DNA from: Pseudovibrio axinellae
GTDB taxonomy: Bacteria; Pseudomonadota; Alphaproteobacteria; Rhizobiales; Stappiaceae
Length of the DNA: 64,000 nt
Assembly (NCBI RefSeq): GCF_900110875.1
Contig: NZ_FOFM01000001.1
Span: 620,001 to 684,000, forward strand
Direction of reading: 5' to 3'
Below, one piece after another: positions 27,170 through 37,001 of the stretch. Made by a program: the position numbers and the translations under genes. The notes beneath the pieces were generated by a model that worked only from the letters and a program-made list of their open reading frames with translations, had not been told where the DNA came from and made no database searches. How positions within the stretch are numbered: position 1 is the first letter of the stretch; the number at the start of each line of letters is the position of its first letter.

Positions 27170-27895
27170 TCACAGATCAGGGTCAGGTGAGCGAACCTGA
27201 TATGTTCGCGCCAGTTCTGAAAGAACCTTATGATTTGCACGGATAGAAAACTCATGCTGGAGCTGAAGCAGGTTTAACCTAAGCCCATTTAGGAGCAATA
27301 GTTCGTCATGGCTGCGTAGACGTTTGTGTACCGGCAGCATCGCGAATATCTTGGAGACATGGGGTGCAGCAATATCAGCCACTTTCTTTGATGGACCTAA
27401 CGCTTCTGTCCGCATCTTTGTTGGTAGCTTTTGAACCGCCTCACCCCAACGAGGTTTGCCGGACTGCGCTACAATCTGGTGCTCAAGCACTATTTCCTTG
27501 AGAAGTTGCCCGATCATACCTGCGATATCTTGCGCGTCAGCCCATGTTTTTTTTCGCAGCACGTTCAGCACCATCTCACCAACAAGTTCATTGGTGATTA
27601 GAAAGGCATTCCAGCGAGCGACCTCCAAAGCGGGCAGGAAATTCTCATCTTCTTGAAGTGCCGTCCAGTGAATACCGGCTCTTGAACGGGAGTATTCGAA
27701 TACATTTTGATGCGCAAGAAACGCGGAACTGCGTGCCAGATACCCCTTTAAGGCGTCAAGGGTATCCAGATCTGGTCTATAGAAGAAGAAGGCATAGAAG
27801 CGCTTGATCAAACTTGGGTTATCGAGTGATACCTTCTCAATATTTGTAAAAGCGCCTTGCTGGTTCTCTTTAGTAGAATTGCGTTGCTGTCCCAA
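27170..27895 (-). CDS. Hypothetical protein, soluble, helix-rich
   Basis: A 241-residue protein I cannot assign. It has no signal peptide, membrane segment, cysteine motif or nucleotide-binding loop; most of it looks alpha-helical, with a basic central stretch (LGPSKKVADIAAPHVSK) and LLLLNGLRLNLLQLQHEF near the end. The start is probably the TTG at 27895 with AAAGG seven bases upstream; the next in-frame Met is far inside. It is transcribed divergently from the kinase gene at 28056 and toward fixL. No function proposed. Confidence 0.6.
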   Translation of the reverse strand: MGQQRNSTKENQQGAFTNIEKVSLDNPSLIKRFYAFFFYRPDLDTLDALKGYLARSSAFLAHQNVFEYSRSRAGIHWTALQEDENFLPALEVARWNAFLITNELVGEMVLNVLRKKTWADAQDIAGMIGQLLKEIVLEHQIVAQSGKPRWGEAVQKLPTKMRTEALGPSKKVADIAAPHVSKIFAMLPVHKRLRSHDELLLLNGLRLNLLQLQHEFSIRANHKVLSELARTYQVRSPDPDL

Positions 27896-28055
27896 CTCAT
27901 AGCCTTTCGTCGTGGTCAGAAAAATCTACCGTTACAAAGACGCAATAACTCGTATTGAACTCTTGCCTTTCACAAAAGATCGGTCAACTGTGCAATCTTG
28001 AGAGACAAAAAACACTTATTGGAAGTTACGGGCTTACAAGTCCGACGGGGGAAGC

Positions 28056-31000
28056 ATGCTTCAAGGTTGGATCGTAGTCCTTGTCGCTTTGGCATACATA
28101 CTGCTGTTGTTTGTTATTGCAAGCTACGGAGATAAGGTTGCAAAAACCCGTATAAAAAAGACCAGGGGGCGCCCTCTTATATATGCGCTATCCCTGTCGG
28201 TGTACTGCACATCCTGGACATTTTTTGGATCAGTAGGATCAGCCTCGCGAGATGGCTTCGAATTTATCGCCATTTACCTAGGTCCAATTTTGATGTTTGC
28301 CTTCGGGTATCCGGCAATCCTGCGGGTGATCCAATTGGCGAAGGCGGAGAAAATCACGTCGATTGCAGACTTTATCGCCGCACGTTACGGAAAAAACCCT
28401 CTGGTCGGTGCCATTGTCACGCTTATCGCTTTCATCGGCATGATACCCTACATTGCGCTTCAACTGAAAGCGCTAGACCTTTCAGTCGGGACAATTGTTC
28501 TGCATCCGCTGTTGTCTTTAGATGACGCTGAAGTTTCCATTTTTGGCGATGAAACCTTGTTGATCGCTATCTTTATGGCCGTCTTTACCTGGCTGTTCGG
28601 TACAAGGCATATTGATGCAACAGAGCATCAGGAAGGCTTGATGCTGTCCATCGCGACCGAGGCCGTTGTGAAGCTGGTCGCGTTTCTGGCAATCGGCGTT
28701 TGGGTTACCTTTATTCTTTTCGACGGCCCCTGGGACCTGCTTCACGCTTCATTTGCAAATACAAACAGCTCACAGGACCTTTTCACAAACATTAATGTAA
28801 GCAAATGGGCCGTTATCACGCTGCTTTCATTATTCGCTATCGTTTTGCTTCCTCGTCAGTTCCATGTGACAGTGACTGAGTACAACAGCGAAGCTGAGCT
28901 GAAACGCGCCACCTGGCTCTTTCCAAGTTACCTTATCGCCATCAACCTTTTCGTTGTGCCCATTGCGCTTGCCGGTCTCACCATTTTAGGTGGTACGGTC
29001 GACCCGGATATGTTCGTCCTGGCGTTGCCACGTGCATATGATGCTGACTGGCTCACATTGCTGGTTTTCATCGGTGGGTTATCTGCCGCTACAGCGATGG
29101 TGATTGTAACAACTGTCGCACTGTCAATCATGGTTTCGAATGATCTGGTGATGCCAATCATTTTGCGCCACCGCAGCGAAGATGAGATCATCTCCACCTC
29201 CGGCGAAGATATGAGCCAATTGGTGCTCGGTATTCGGCGCATGTCGATCTTCCTCGTCATTTTGGGCAGTTATGTTTACTACCGGGTTGCAGGCGATAGT
29301 GCAGCGTTGTCCAGTATTGGCCTCTTGTCCTTTGCTGCAATTGCGCAGTTTGCACCAGCATTTTTGGGCGGTTTGATCTGGAGGAGAGCAACTGCGCGGG
29401 GCGCGATTGCAAGCATGACCGCCGGTTTTGCGGTCTGGTTCTACACTTTGCTTTTGCCTGTCTTTGCCCGCGAAGATATCTTTGGGGACAGCATTTTGAC
29501 CCACGGCCTCTTTGGTATTGAGGCACTTAAACCAGAAGCGTTGTTTTATCTGGAAATGGACCCGTTCGTGCATGGCGTCCTCTTGAGCCTACTTTCTGGC
29601 ACTCTATTTTTTGTTATATTCTCACTTTCACGCCAGCCATCAGCAATTGAACGCATTCAGGCCAACACGTTTGTTCCAACGGGCAGCACGCCAGTCCCGA
29701 CCCTGCGAAACCTTCGTACGGCTGTTACAATTGGTGACCTGCAGGCAACAATATCTCGATATGTGGGCGAAGAACGCACACAGCGCTCTTTTGATACCTA
29801 CGCAGCAGAACATCGTATTACGATTGATAGCAGCGAAGAAGCAGATGTCGTTATTTTAAGGTTTTGCGAACAACTGCTTGCCAGTGCAATCGGGTCAGCG
29901 TCAGCGCGACTGGTGCTCTCACTTTTGCTTAAGCGCCGCGATCCAGGCACTCAAGAGGCGATCAAGCTCCTCGACGATGCAACCGAAGCAATACAATATA
30001 ATCGCGACTTACTTCAGATCGCGCTCGATCAAGTGCGACAGGGCATTTGTGTTTATGATAAGGACCTGCGCCTGATCTGCTGGAATCGGCAATACCGCGA
30101 AATGCTTATGCTACCAGCAAAATTTGGGCAAGTTGGAACTTCGCTTGAGGAGATGATCCGCTTCATCGCAGAAGCAGGCGAGTTCGGCGAAGGTGATATC
30201 GATGAGATTGTCGGCCTACGGATGCATAACTTCCTTCATCGACAAGAGACCTATCAGGAACATCTTGTCAGCTCAGGAACAGTGCTGGAAGTGCGAACAA
30301 GCCCAATGCCGTATGGGGGGCTTGTGACCAGTTATACTGATATTACTGAACGCGTTCTTGCAGAGGCGGCTTTGGCAAGGGCCAATGAAAACCTGGAGCA
30401 GCGCGTTCGTGATCGCACGGAAGAACTGACCAAGGTGAATGAGCAGCTCGAAACCGCGAAGAAAACTGCTGAACTGGCCTACCAGGATAAGACGAGATTT
30501 CTTGCTTCTGCGAGCCATGATATCTTGCAGCCCCTAAATGCGGCACGTCTTTATTCCTCAACATTGACCGACCGGTTCACTGATGGCGATCCCGAAGATC
30601 GCAAATTGGTAAGCAATATCGAAGCATCTTTGGAATCCGTTGAGGAGATCATCGGTGCGGTTCTCGATATTTCCCGCCTCGATACACGGGCATTTAAGCC
30701 AGAGATTTCTGCATTCCGCCTTGACGACATTCTCAACCCTTTGCGAGTGGAGTTTGCACCGATCGCCAAGGAGAAAGGCCTCAAGCTTAAGATTTTGAGC
30801 ACTGATGTTTGCGTGCGTTCTGATCGACGCCTCTTGCGCCGCCTACTGCAAAACCTGATTTCCAATGGCCTAAAGTATACCAAAAAAGGTGGCGTGGTTG
30901 TTGGCATACGCAGGACCAAGAACAACATGGCGAGTATCGAAGTTTACGACAGCGGCATTGGTATTCCAGAACGCCAACAGGAACTGATCTTCAAGGAGTT

Positions 31001-31589
31001 CAGGCGCCTTGATGACGGTGCACGCATTGCTGCTGGACTTGGCCTGGGCTTGTCCATCGTTGAACGTATCAGTACCGTTCTCAATCTCAAGGTATCGCTG
31101 AAATCGCAGGATGGACGAGGCTCGCGCTTTTCGGTCGCCATTAAAGAAGCAATGAGTGTTCCCGTTGCAGAAAAGCAAGAACAACCTCGGGCTGTCGTCA
31201 GTCAGATGGCTGGTCTAAATATTCTTGTCATCGACAACGAGCTTCAGATTCTGGAAGGCATGGAGGCATTGCTGCGCACATGGAAGTGCAATGTGGTTAC
31301 CGCTTCCAACGCTCAAGAGGCAGCTAAGGCCGTTTATAGCAACAAAACACTGCCGGATATCATTTTGGCGGATTATCATCTGGATCAGGGTACTGGCATT
31401 GAAGCTGTTGTGCATTTGCGCTGGAAATTTGGTGTCCACTTCCCTGCGATGCTCATAACGGCAGACCGAACTGCTGAGGTCCGGGCAGAAGCTACTAACA
31501 AGGATATGGAAATGATCCATAAACCACTCAAACCGGCGGTTCTCAGAGCCCACCTGATGCGCTGTAAAGCCTCTCTTGGAGACAACTAG
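28056..31589 (+). CDS. Sodium/solute-symporter-domain hybrid histidine kinase (CrbS-like)
   Basis: An 1177-residue inner-membrane sensor. Residues 1 to about 510 form a sodium:solute symporter (SSF) domain with some thirteen membrane helices (YCTSWTFFGSVGSASRDG early; RQFHVTVTEYNSEAELKRATW). A linker leads to a PAS domain (about 640-765, QVRQGICVYDKDLRLICWNRQ), a coiled coil (about 770-810), HisKA with His821 in SASHDILQPLNA, an ATPase domain with NLISNGLKYT (from Asn933) and GLGLGLSIVERI, and a C-terminal receiver with Asp1106 in LADYHLDQGTG. This order matches the CrbS/MxtR kinases that respond to acetate and control acetyl-CoA synthetase with a LuxR-type partner, which lies immediately downstream. 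The signal is inferred from that family. Confidence 0.9.
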   Translation: MLQGWIVVLVALAYILLLFVIASYGDKVAKTRIKKTRGRPLIYALSLSVYCTSWTFFGSVGSASRDGFEFIAIYLGPILMFAFGYPAILRVIQLAKAEKITSIADFIAARYGKNPLVGAIVTLIAFIGMIPYIALQLKALDLSVGTIVLHPLLSLDDAEVSIFGDETLLIAIFMAVFTWLFGTRHIDATEHQEGLMLSIATEAVVKLVAFLAIGVWVTFILFDGPWDLLHASFANTNSSQDLFTNINVSKWAVITLLSLFAIVLLPRQFHVTVTEYNSEAELKRATWLFPSYLIAINLFVVPIALAGLTILGGTVDPDMFVLALPRAYDADWLTLLVFIGGLSAATAMVIVTTVALSIMVSNDLVMPIILRHRSEDEIISTSGEDMSQLVLGIRRMSIFLVILGSYVYYRVAGDSAALSSIGLLSFAAIAQFAPAFLGGLIWRRATARGAIASMTAGFAVWFYTLLLPVFAREDIFGDSILTHGLFGIEALKPEALFYLEMDPFVHGVLLSLLSGTLFFVIFSLSRQPSAIERIQANTFVPTGSTPVPTLRNLRTAVTIGDLQATISRYVGEERTQRSFDTYAAEHRITIDSSEEADVVILRFCEQLLASAIGSASARLVLSLLLKRRDPGTQEAIKLLDDATEAIQYNRDLLQIALDQVRQGICVYDKDLRLICWNRQYREMLMLPAKFGQVGTSLEEMIRFIAEAGEFGEGDIDEIVGLRMHNFLHRQETYQEHLVSSGTVLEVRTSPMPYGGLVTSYTDITERVLAEAALARANENLEQRVRDRTEELTKVNEQLETAKKTAELAYQDKTRFLASASHDILQPLNAARLYSSTLTDRFTDGDPEDRKLVSNIEASLESVEEIIGAVLDISRLDTRAFKPEISAFRLDDILNPLRVEFAPIAKEKGLKLKILSTDVCVRSDRRLLRRLLQNLISNGLKYTKKGGVVVGIRRTKNNMASIEVYDSGIGIPERQQELIFKEFRRLDDGARIAAGLGLGLSIVERISTVLNLKVSLKSQDGRGSRFSVAIKEAMSVPVAEKQEQPRAVVSQMAGLNILVIDNELQILEGMEALLRTWKCNVVTASNAQEAAKAVYSNKTLPDIILADYHLDQGTGIEAVVHLRWKFGVHFPAMLITADRTAEVRAEATNKDMEMIHKPLKPAVLRAHLMRCKASLGDN

Positions 31590-31622
31590 TCCTCACAGCG
31601 GCACAGCCCGTCGATGACCCAC

Positions 31623-31652
31623 AAAAAAGGCGCTCTTGGGAGCGCCTTTTTT
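31623..31652. terminator. Bidirectional terminator between kinase and LuxR-type regulator genes
   Basis: 12-bp stem AAAAAAGGCGCT/AGCGCCTTTTTT with a six-base loop, between two convergent genes; U-runs on both strands. Confidence 0.88.
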
Positions 31653-31674
31653 CGTAGATATCTGCCAAGAGCGA

Positions 31675-32349
31675 TTAGCCAGCTATACTTTGCCACTGAC
31701 CAGCTTCGATCTTAGCTGCTGCGATGACTGCCTGTGTTCGGCTTTCGACACCAAGCTTTTGCAAGATTGCAGAAACGTGTGCCTTAACCGTCGCTTCGGA
31801 AACAGACAGCTCGTAAGCAATCTGTTTATTCAACAGACCTTGCGACAACATCATCAGCACACGCACCTGTTGCGGTGTCAAAGACGCAAGTCGTTGAGCC
31901 ATCTTGGTTGCTTCATCAACACTGTTTAAGTCGATGTCTGGCGGGATCCATACTCCACCCTCCAAAACAACAGAAACTCCATCTTGAATGACGTCAATCC
32001 CAAGTGACTTTGGAATATATCCTGATGCACCAAACTCAATAGCACTTCGAATTGTGGTCGGATCTTCAGTTCCAGAAACGACAACAATTGGCACACCCAC
32101 ATACTGAGCACGCAAGTACATTAGACCTGAGAACCCTCGCATGCCCGGCATGGACAGATCCAAGAGGATCAAGTCAACGTCTTCTTCTTGATCGAGTGCA
32201 GCGGTGACTTCATCAAGGCTCCCAGCCTCGATAATCTTTACCGATGCAAACTGTTTCTCGATTGTTTGACGCATGGCACCACGGAACAGTGGGTGGTCAT
32301 CAGCGATAATAAAGCGGTGGACCGCGTTTTGCACGCTGTGCTCCTCCAT
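31675..32349 (-). CDS. LuxR/NarL-type response regulator (CrbR-like)
   Basis: A 224-residue regulator: receiver with FIIADDHPLFR and Asp64 in LILLDLSMPGMRG, then a LuxR helix-turn-helix (LTPQQVRVLMMLSQGLLNKQIAYEL, SEATVKAHVSAIL; residues about 150-215). Regulators of this type (CrbR, AgmR-like) pair with SSF-domain kinases to switch on acs and acetate uptake genes. It converges with the kinase gene and diverges from the symporter genes at 32820, so the symporter is a likely target. Pairing is inferred from position. Confidence 0.87.
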   Translation of the reverse strand: MEEHSVQNAVHRFIIADDHPLFRGAMRQTIEKQFASVKIIEAGSLDEVTAALDQEEDVDLILLDLSMPGMRGFSGLMYLRAQYVGVPIVVVSGTEDPTTIRSAIEFGASGYIPKSLGIDVIQDGVSVVLEGGVWIPPDIDLNSVDEATKMAQRLASLTPQQVRVLMMLSQGLLNKQIAYELSVSEATVKAHVSAILQKLGVESRTQAVIAAAKIEAGQWQSIAG

Positions 32350-32819
32350 TTCTTGTCGTAGACTGCTTCCAATGGCTTTCGATCCGTCTCATCGAAATGT
32401 GATCATCAGAAATACAGTTTTCAGCGCATCAGGAGCATGTGCGAAAATTTTGCAGCTCTCCCAAAACGCCACGATAAATTTCTTGCTACCTTCAAGCCCT
32501 AAAAGCCTGTGTCGGTCGCAACCCCCTATGAAAGAGCATTATGCGAAACAAGGAGGTGCTGGCAAGCATGAAGTTGATTGTTTTCACCTATCTCATGCGC
32601 TTTTCTCTCAAAACAGGCAGTAATCATTAAGAAATTGCAAGAAGGCGTGCGCAGAACTCAAGAGTTGCGCCCAAAGTATGGTCCGCAATAATCCTGTATT
32701 TTTTCAATTCAGGATTGGATGATTGGGGATTAGTATTAGGTAGTAGAATTTTAGTCTAGCAGTTCGCTTCCGCAAATGTAGAGTATGTATACACTGAGTA
32801 TTCATTACTGGAGGTGGGA
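32350..32819. other. Divergent control region between regulator and symporter genes
   Basis: About 470 bases. It must carry both promoters. A 7-bp inverted repeat AATCCTG/CAGGATT occurs at 32690-32716, about 100 bases before the symporter gene pair. No other signal is clear. Confidence 0.45.
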
Positions 32820-33116
32820 GTGCGTACACCAAATAAAGTCGCCTATCGGACCAAGGCCTGTGCACTCATGGCGGCAACTCTCACCCTCTGGCTGATTGTT
32901 TTTGCCTTAGCAGTCTACTATGGCGCGCCCACTACAGCAGGGAGCGAAGTACCGGAAGGCTTAAGCGGGCTTTTTCGCTCTATCCCAGGTGGATATGCAT
33001 GGGGGTGTATCGTTTTGTTTGCGGCCAGCATCTTAGCATCGTGGTTCTGCGGCGCTCAAGACCGCCTTGAGGAAAGCAGCACGCGTTCCAATCAACGACG
33101 GGCGAGCAAATTATGA
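32820..33116 (+). CDS. Small two-helix membrane protein, symporter accessory subunit (DUF4212/DUF485-like)
   Basis: A 98-residue protein with two membrane helices (LMAATLTLWLIVFALAVYYG and YAWGCIVLFAASILASWF) and a basic C-terminus. Small proteins of this layout precede sodium:solute symporters of the ActP and VC_2705 types. I start at the GTG at 32820, which has GGAGG five bases upstream; a GTG two codons earlier lies inside that site. The stop overlaps the symporter ATG (ATGA), indicating translational coupling. The assignment rests on topology and context more than on sequence motifs. Confidence 0.72.
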   Translation: MRTPNKVAYRTKACALMAATLTLWLIVFALAVYYGAPTTAGSEVPEGLSGLFRSIPGGYAWGCIVLFAASILASWFCGAQDRLEESSTRSNQRRASKL

Positions 33117-34834
33117 CGGTTTCCAGCCTTGATCCTCATCCATCGCAATACAAAAGCGTAATACTGGCTCTTCCTTTGTTTGCCCTGGCGCTATTTTTGC
33201 TGACCGGCTTGCTGGCTGTGATGGAGAAAGCTGGCGTTGTCTCCGTGTTGATTGAGGCATTGATGACCCTGTCGCCTCTACTGGTATTTGCAATAACCGG
33301 TATTCTTGCTAGGACCATGAAGCTCCCCCTGTTTCATTCGGGTGGTAAAGACGTGCCAGCGGTCTTAGCCGGACTTACCCTCGCTGCTTGTTTTGTTGGT
33401 GGCAGCTTCTTCCCACTCATTCTTTCACTACCCTATCAGGCTGATTATATAAGTTTCCCGGTGATCCTTGGGTGGGGAAGCAGCCTTGTCTTGAGCACTG
33501 TTTTATTCGCATCTTCAATTAGGAGGTTTGGCTCAGCAACCATTCCAGAGTTTCTGGGCGTGCGTTTGCAGAGTAATTTTGTGAAAATAATAGCGAGTGG
33601 ACTGCTTCTGCTTGCGGCACTTCCATTGCTTGCCACTGAAATACTCGTTGGTGGACAAGTTTTAGCGAGTTCGCTGAGTGCCTCTCCAACCACTGGCATT
33701 ATGCTCTTTTGCCTAACGCTATTGGCTACAGTTATTCTCGGTGGTGTAAGCGGTGCTGTATGGACGCAAGCTCTGCAAGGAGTGCTTATGGTATTTGCGT
33801 GCCTGGCTCCTGTGATCTTCCTTGGGCTAGACCAGGCCACTTCACCTCTCGTTGCAGAGAGTGCAGGTTTTGTAAGGGCCGTCGACACTTCTCTTGCTGA
33901 ACAGCTCAAAGCCATCGTTGATATAGAGAACACAAGTATCGGGTGGTTCTTGACGGCAAGCCCTTATGCTGGCGGTCTCTGGCCGCTGGTTGGCACTGCA
34001 CTATTTTTCGCGGTTGGAATGGCCAGCATGCCACATCTACTTGGCAAGCTTCAAACCACCAGAAGCTCTTCAGATTCCCGGCGAGCAACGGGATATTCTC
34101 TTTCATTCCTTTTACTCCTTATCGTCGCTGGATCGGCCTACTTCCTGTTACTTAAGGATGAGAGGTTGCAAAGTCTACTTGGACCGAATGCACTTGGACA
34201 GGGCAGTCAGGACGGCCTCATCGGAGCACTCCTTCGATCAGGGATTATTGCTGCTGCACTTGCTGCCAGCTCCGCTCTATTGATGGCTATCTCAACAAGT
34301 ATATCGCGCGATATAATAGAGACATTCGCGTTGCCTCGCGCCTCCCTAAACCAGAAATTGATTTTGGCTCGGGTTGTGGTTCTAGCGGTGTGCGGACTTG
34401 TGACTTACCTTGCCTTCTACGGAAACCTGCATTTCCTAGACCTGTTGGTTCTGTCCATTTCAATTGCTGCATCCGCATTCTTTCCTGTACTTTTATTATC
34501 ATGCTGGTGGCGCAGATTTCAGGTGACAGCTGCCTGCGGTGCGATGTTGAGCGGTAGTCTGGCAGCAATCATCTATGCGGCCGCGGTCATGAGTGGTGCA
34601 ACCGGTTTCTGGTTCGGTTTGCCTGCCGAAATGGGCGGTTTACTTGGTGTTTTCCTGGCTTTTGTAGTTGCAGTTCCACTGTCCTACATCAAACTTTTTG
34701 AAGATGACGGATCAGTGGCCATGGCAAATCTTCTTGAGCGCCCCGTTGACCGAGAGCTTACGATAGACACCCCCGACGGCTCTAGGAGCGGTGACAGCGA
34801 AGAAGCTGAGGAACTCATCGAGGTTAGAACATAA
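33113..34834 (+). CDS. Sodium:solute symporter family transporter (carboxylate/acetate-type)
   Basis: A 573-residue transporter with about thirteen membrane helices. SSF-type features include SSIRRFGSATIPEFLGVRL, GGVSGAVWTQALQGVLM and MASMPHLLGKLQTT, and a hydrophilic acidic tail (GSRSGDSEEAEELIEV). The paired small subunit and the neighbouring SSF-kinase and LuxR regulator suggest uptake of acetate or a similar short carboxylate, but the substrate cannot be read from the sequence. Confidence 0.85.
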   Translation: MTVSSLDPHPSQYKSVILALPLFALALFLLTGLLAVMEKAGVVSVLIEALMTLSPLLVFAITGILARTMKLPLFHSGGKDVPAVLAGLTLAACFVGGSFFPLILSLPYQADYISFPVILGWGSSLVLSTVLFASSIRRFGSATIPEFLGVRLQSNFVKIIASGLLLLAALPLLATEILVGGQVLASSLSASPTTGIMLFCLTLLATVILGGVSGAVWTQALQGVLMVFACLAPVIFLGLDQATSPLVAESAGFVRAVDTSLAEQLKAIVDIENTSIGWFLTASPYAGGLWPLVGTALFFAVGMASMPHLLGKLQTTRSSSDSRRATGYSLSFLLLLIVAGSAYFLLLKDERLQSLLGPNALGQGSQDGLIGALLRSGIIAAALAASSALLMAISTSISRDIIETFALPRASLNQKLILARVVVLAVCGLVTYLAFYGNLHFLDLLVLSISIAASAFFPVLLLSCWWRRFQVTAACGAMLSGSLAAIIYAAAVMSGATGFWFGLPAEMGGLLGVFLAFVVAVPLSYIKLFEDDGSVAMANLLERPVDRELTIDTPDGSRSGDSEEAEELIEVRT

Positions 34835-34981
34835 ATTTCAGGGTATTGTAATCAAATCGTTACAGTCACAGCAATCCGTTTGCAGTCCGTTTACGCCAAT
34901 TCAAATTTTCGGTTTACGATAAATCGAATTCAATAGAGCTGCGTTTATACTTGCTTTCCATTAAGAGCCTAGGAGAGCCCG

Positions 34982-35347
34982 ATGGACGCTTTACAACGCG
35001 CTGCGCGCGCCAGTGTTGCCCGCATATGCGGCTATTATTGTATTGCAGTGCTTTTGATCATGGCTGCTTTGAGCTTTGATCCAACAAGCTCATTTCGAGT
35101 TGGTGCTATGCTAGCAATAACTCTTAGCGCTGCTCTCATTTACAAAGCCTGGAACATGCCTGGCGGCAAAAGCAATGGTGACGAAGCATGGGCTCTCATC
35201 AAGAGGCAGGATAGTAGCGGAACTCAAGATCCAAACAGGCTGCAAACTGAAGCGTTGCGCGCCGCCTATCATGAGTACTCAAAGAAAGCGATGGCCATAG
35301 CGCTTGGTATTTGGCTGGTGAGCGTGATCGCTGCTGCTGTTGATTGA
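34982..35347 (+). CDS. Hypothetical membrane protein (three helices)
   Basis: A 121-residue protein with hydrophobic segments near residues 15-32 (ICGYYCIAVLLIMAALSF), 40-57 and 102-120 (AMAIALGIWLVSVIAAAV), and a charged loop between (GGKSNGDEAWALIKRQDSSG). AGGAG lies before the ATG. I do not recognise its family beyond a general resemblance to conserved hypothetical proteins of alphaproteobacteria. It converges with the YjbQ gene eleven bases away. Confidence 0.65.
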   Translation: MDALQRAARASVARICGYYCIAVLLIMAALSFDPTSSFRVGAMLAITLSAALIYKAWNMPGGKSNGDEAWALIKRQDSSGTQDPNRLQTEALRAAYHEYSKKAMAIALGIWLVSVIAAAVD

Positions 35348-35358
35348 AGCTTTGGGCT

Positions 35359-35841
35359 TCACGTTCCAAGATAATGCAGTGTCATCGAACGCCGGTGAGG
35401 CGCTCTTCTGTGCTCAATCAAATACACTCCTTGCCACGTACCAAGGTCAATCTCGCCATCCACCACGGGTATTTGAAGGGAAACCCCTGTGAGCATTGTT
35501 TTGATGTGAGCAGGCATATCGTCCGGCCCCTCATGAGCATGCAGCCAACCGCCGTTTTCAGGGGCCAAGCTTGAAAGCGCTTTCTTCAGATCCTGGAGCA
35601 CGGTTGGGTCTGCGTTTTCCTGAATCGTAATGGATGCGGAGGTATGGCGCACAAATAGAGTAAGCAAGCCATCTTTCAAACTTAGTGTCTTTGCCCACGC
35701 CCGGATTTCATCAGTAACCGCATAAAAACCCAAGCCATCGGTCATGAGAACCAGTCGGCCCATCGACTGAGAGAGCTGCGTAGGCCCACTTTCGATGGTC
35801 CACACCTCGCAACTGTTCTTCATTTTTGACCAACCCGACAT
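35359..35841 (-). CDS. YjbQ/UPF0047 family protein
   Basis: A 160-residue protein of the YjbQ family (UPF0047), beta-rich homotrimeric proteins with weak thiamine-phosphate-synthase activity reported for E. coli YjbQ. Signatures: LLTLFVRHTSASITIQENADP, the metal-type HEGPDDMPAHIKTMLTG and the closing GTWQGVYLIEHR. Two starts are possible, at 35841 and six codons later (MKNSCEVW). No operon partner. The true physiological role of the family is unsettled. Confidence 0.9.
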   Translation of the reverse strand: MSGWSKMKNSCEVWTIESGPTQLSQSMGRLVLMTDGLGFYAVTDEIRAWAKTLSLKDGLLTLFVRHTSASITIQENADPTVLQDLKKALSSLAPENGGWLHAHEGPDDMPAHIKTMLTGVSLQIPVVDGEIDLGTWQGVYLIEHRRAPHRRSMTLHYLGT

Positions 35842-35966
35842 CTCGTTCCCTGCCCCTTATTATTCGTTAATTAAGATCGTTGCGTTGTCTTTGACGTAAG
35901 ATTGCGCGACAACTTCTATAATAAAATGTATTGGTGACACTTTATTCTCGCATCTGGAGAAACTAC

Positions 35967-36932
35967 ATGGATGAGAATTTCGCTCCTGTGTCAATAAGTC
36001 AAGAGGTGGCTACAGAAGCAAAAGCGTTTAATATTGAAATGACTGAACAGCTTAGAGCTCTTCCTGATCCGTGGAGTTTCCCTCCTGCAGTAACGAGAGA
36101 ACGCAGACTTCAAGGAATGGGCGCTTTTCCTCTTCCAACTTATTCGCAAAATGCTCAGGATTTACAAATCGAAGGACCTCACGGTTCAATTCAGCTACGG
36201 TATTTTCAAGCTGATGAAAACTCATCAAAGGGTGTGATTGCGCATTTTCACGGAGGTGGCTTTGTTTTTGGCTCAGCTTCCTTTCAGGACCCTTACTTAG
36301 AGGCTATGTCAAAAAACACTGGTCTGGATGTCATATCAGTCGACTATCGGCTTGCGCCCGAGCACCCGTTTCCTCAAGGGCCTGATGATTGTGAAGCTGC
36401 TTGTCGCTGGCTTTTAAATGAAGGTGCCAACACTTATGGTTGGAACAATTTTGCACTTGCAGGTGAAAGTGCGGGGGCTACTCTAGCGCTGGGTACTGCG
36501 CTGCGCCTGCGCGATAAGCATGGGCTTACGCCCTTTAAAGCAATGGCACTCACAGCAGGTTGGTACGATATTGGGCTGACACCTTCTGCCCGATTATGGG
36601 GTGAAGCGCTTCTGTTTCCGACGACACGCGATTTGAAAATATACGCTCGGCACTTCTTGCTTGGAGAAGAAAGTACTTACGATCCAAACGTATCGCCGAT
36701 CTATGCACGACTTGATGGCATGCCAGCGACATTCTTAAGTGTTGGCACAGAAGATCCCTTACTTGACGACACATGTTTTATCGCGTCTAGGTTGAAAAAT
36801 GTGGGTGTTGAGACATCACTTGAGGTTTATCCCCATGGATGTCATATGTTTCAAAGTTTTGATCTTGCTCTTGCCAAGCTGAACACCCAAAGGATAGATA
36901 ACTTTTTTAGGACGAAATTCGGTTCCACCTGA
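35967..36932 (+). CDS. Alpha/beta hydrolase, hormone-sensitive-lipase family
   Basis: A 321-residue esterase/lipase of the HSL (family IV) group. The oxyanion motif HGGGF is in AHFHGGGFVFGS, the nucleophile Ser is in LAGESAGATLAL, the acid Asp is likely in VGTEDPLLDD and the His in YPHGCHMFQSF. Also DYRLAPEHPFPQGPDDC, typical of the family. I start at the ATG at 35967 (MDENFAPV), which has GGAG seven bases upstream; the twelve residues before it are probably untranslated. It probably acts on short-chain esters. The thioesterase gene follows on the same strand. Confidence 0.9.
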   Translation: MDENFAPVSISQEVATEAKAFNIEMTEQLRALPDPWSFPPAVTRERRLQGMGAFPLPTYSQNAQDLQIEGPHGSIQLRYFQADENSSKGVIAHFHGGGFVFGSASFQDPYLEAMSKNTGLDVISVDYRLAPEHPFPQGPDDCEAACRWLLNEGANTYGWNNFALAGESAGATLALGTALRLRDKHGLTPFKAMALTAGWYDIGLTPSARLWGEALLFPTTRDLKIYARHFLLGEESTYDPNVSPIYARLDGMPATFLSVGTEDPLLDDTCFIASRLKNVGVETSLEVYPHGCHMFQSFDLALAKLNTQRIDNFFRTKFGST

Positions 36933-37001
36933 GCTAATTGTTAACATTTGCTGGGGTATCGCAGTAGCGCTTATGAACCGAGGCTGCACAAAGGGTTGGA
37001 T

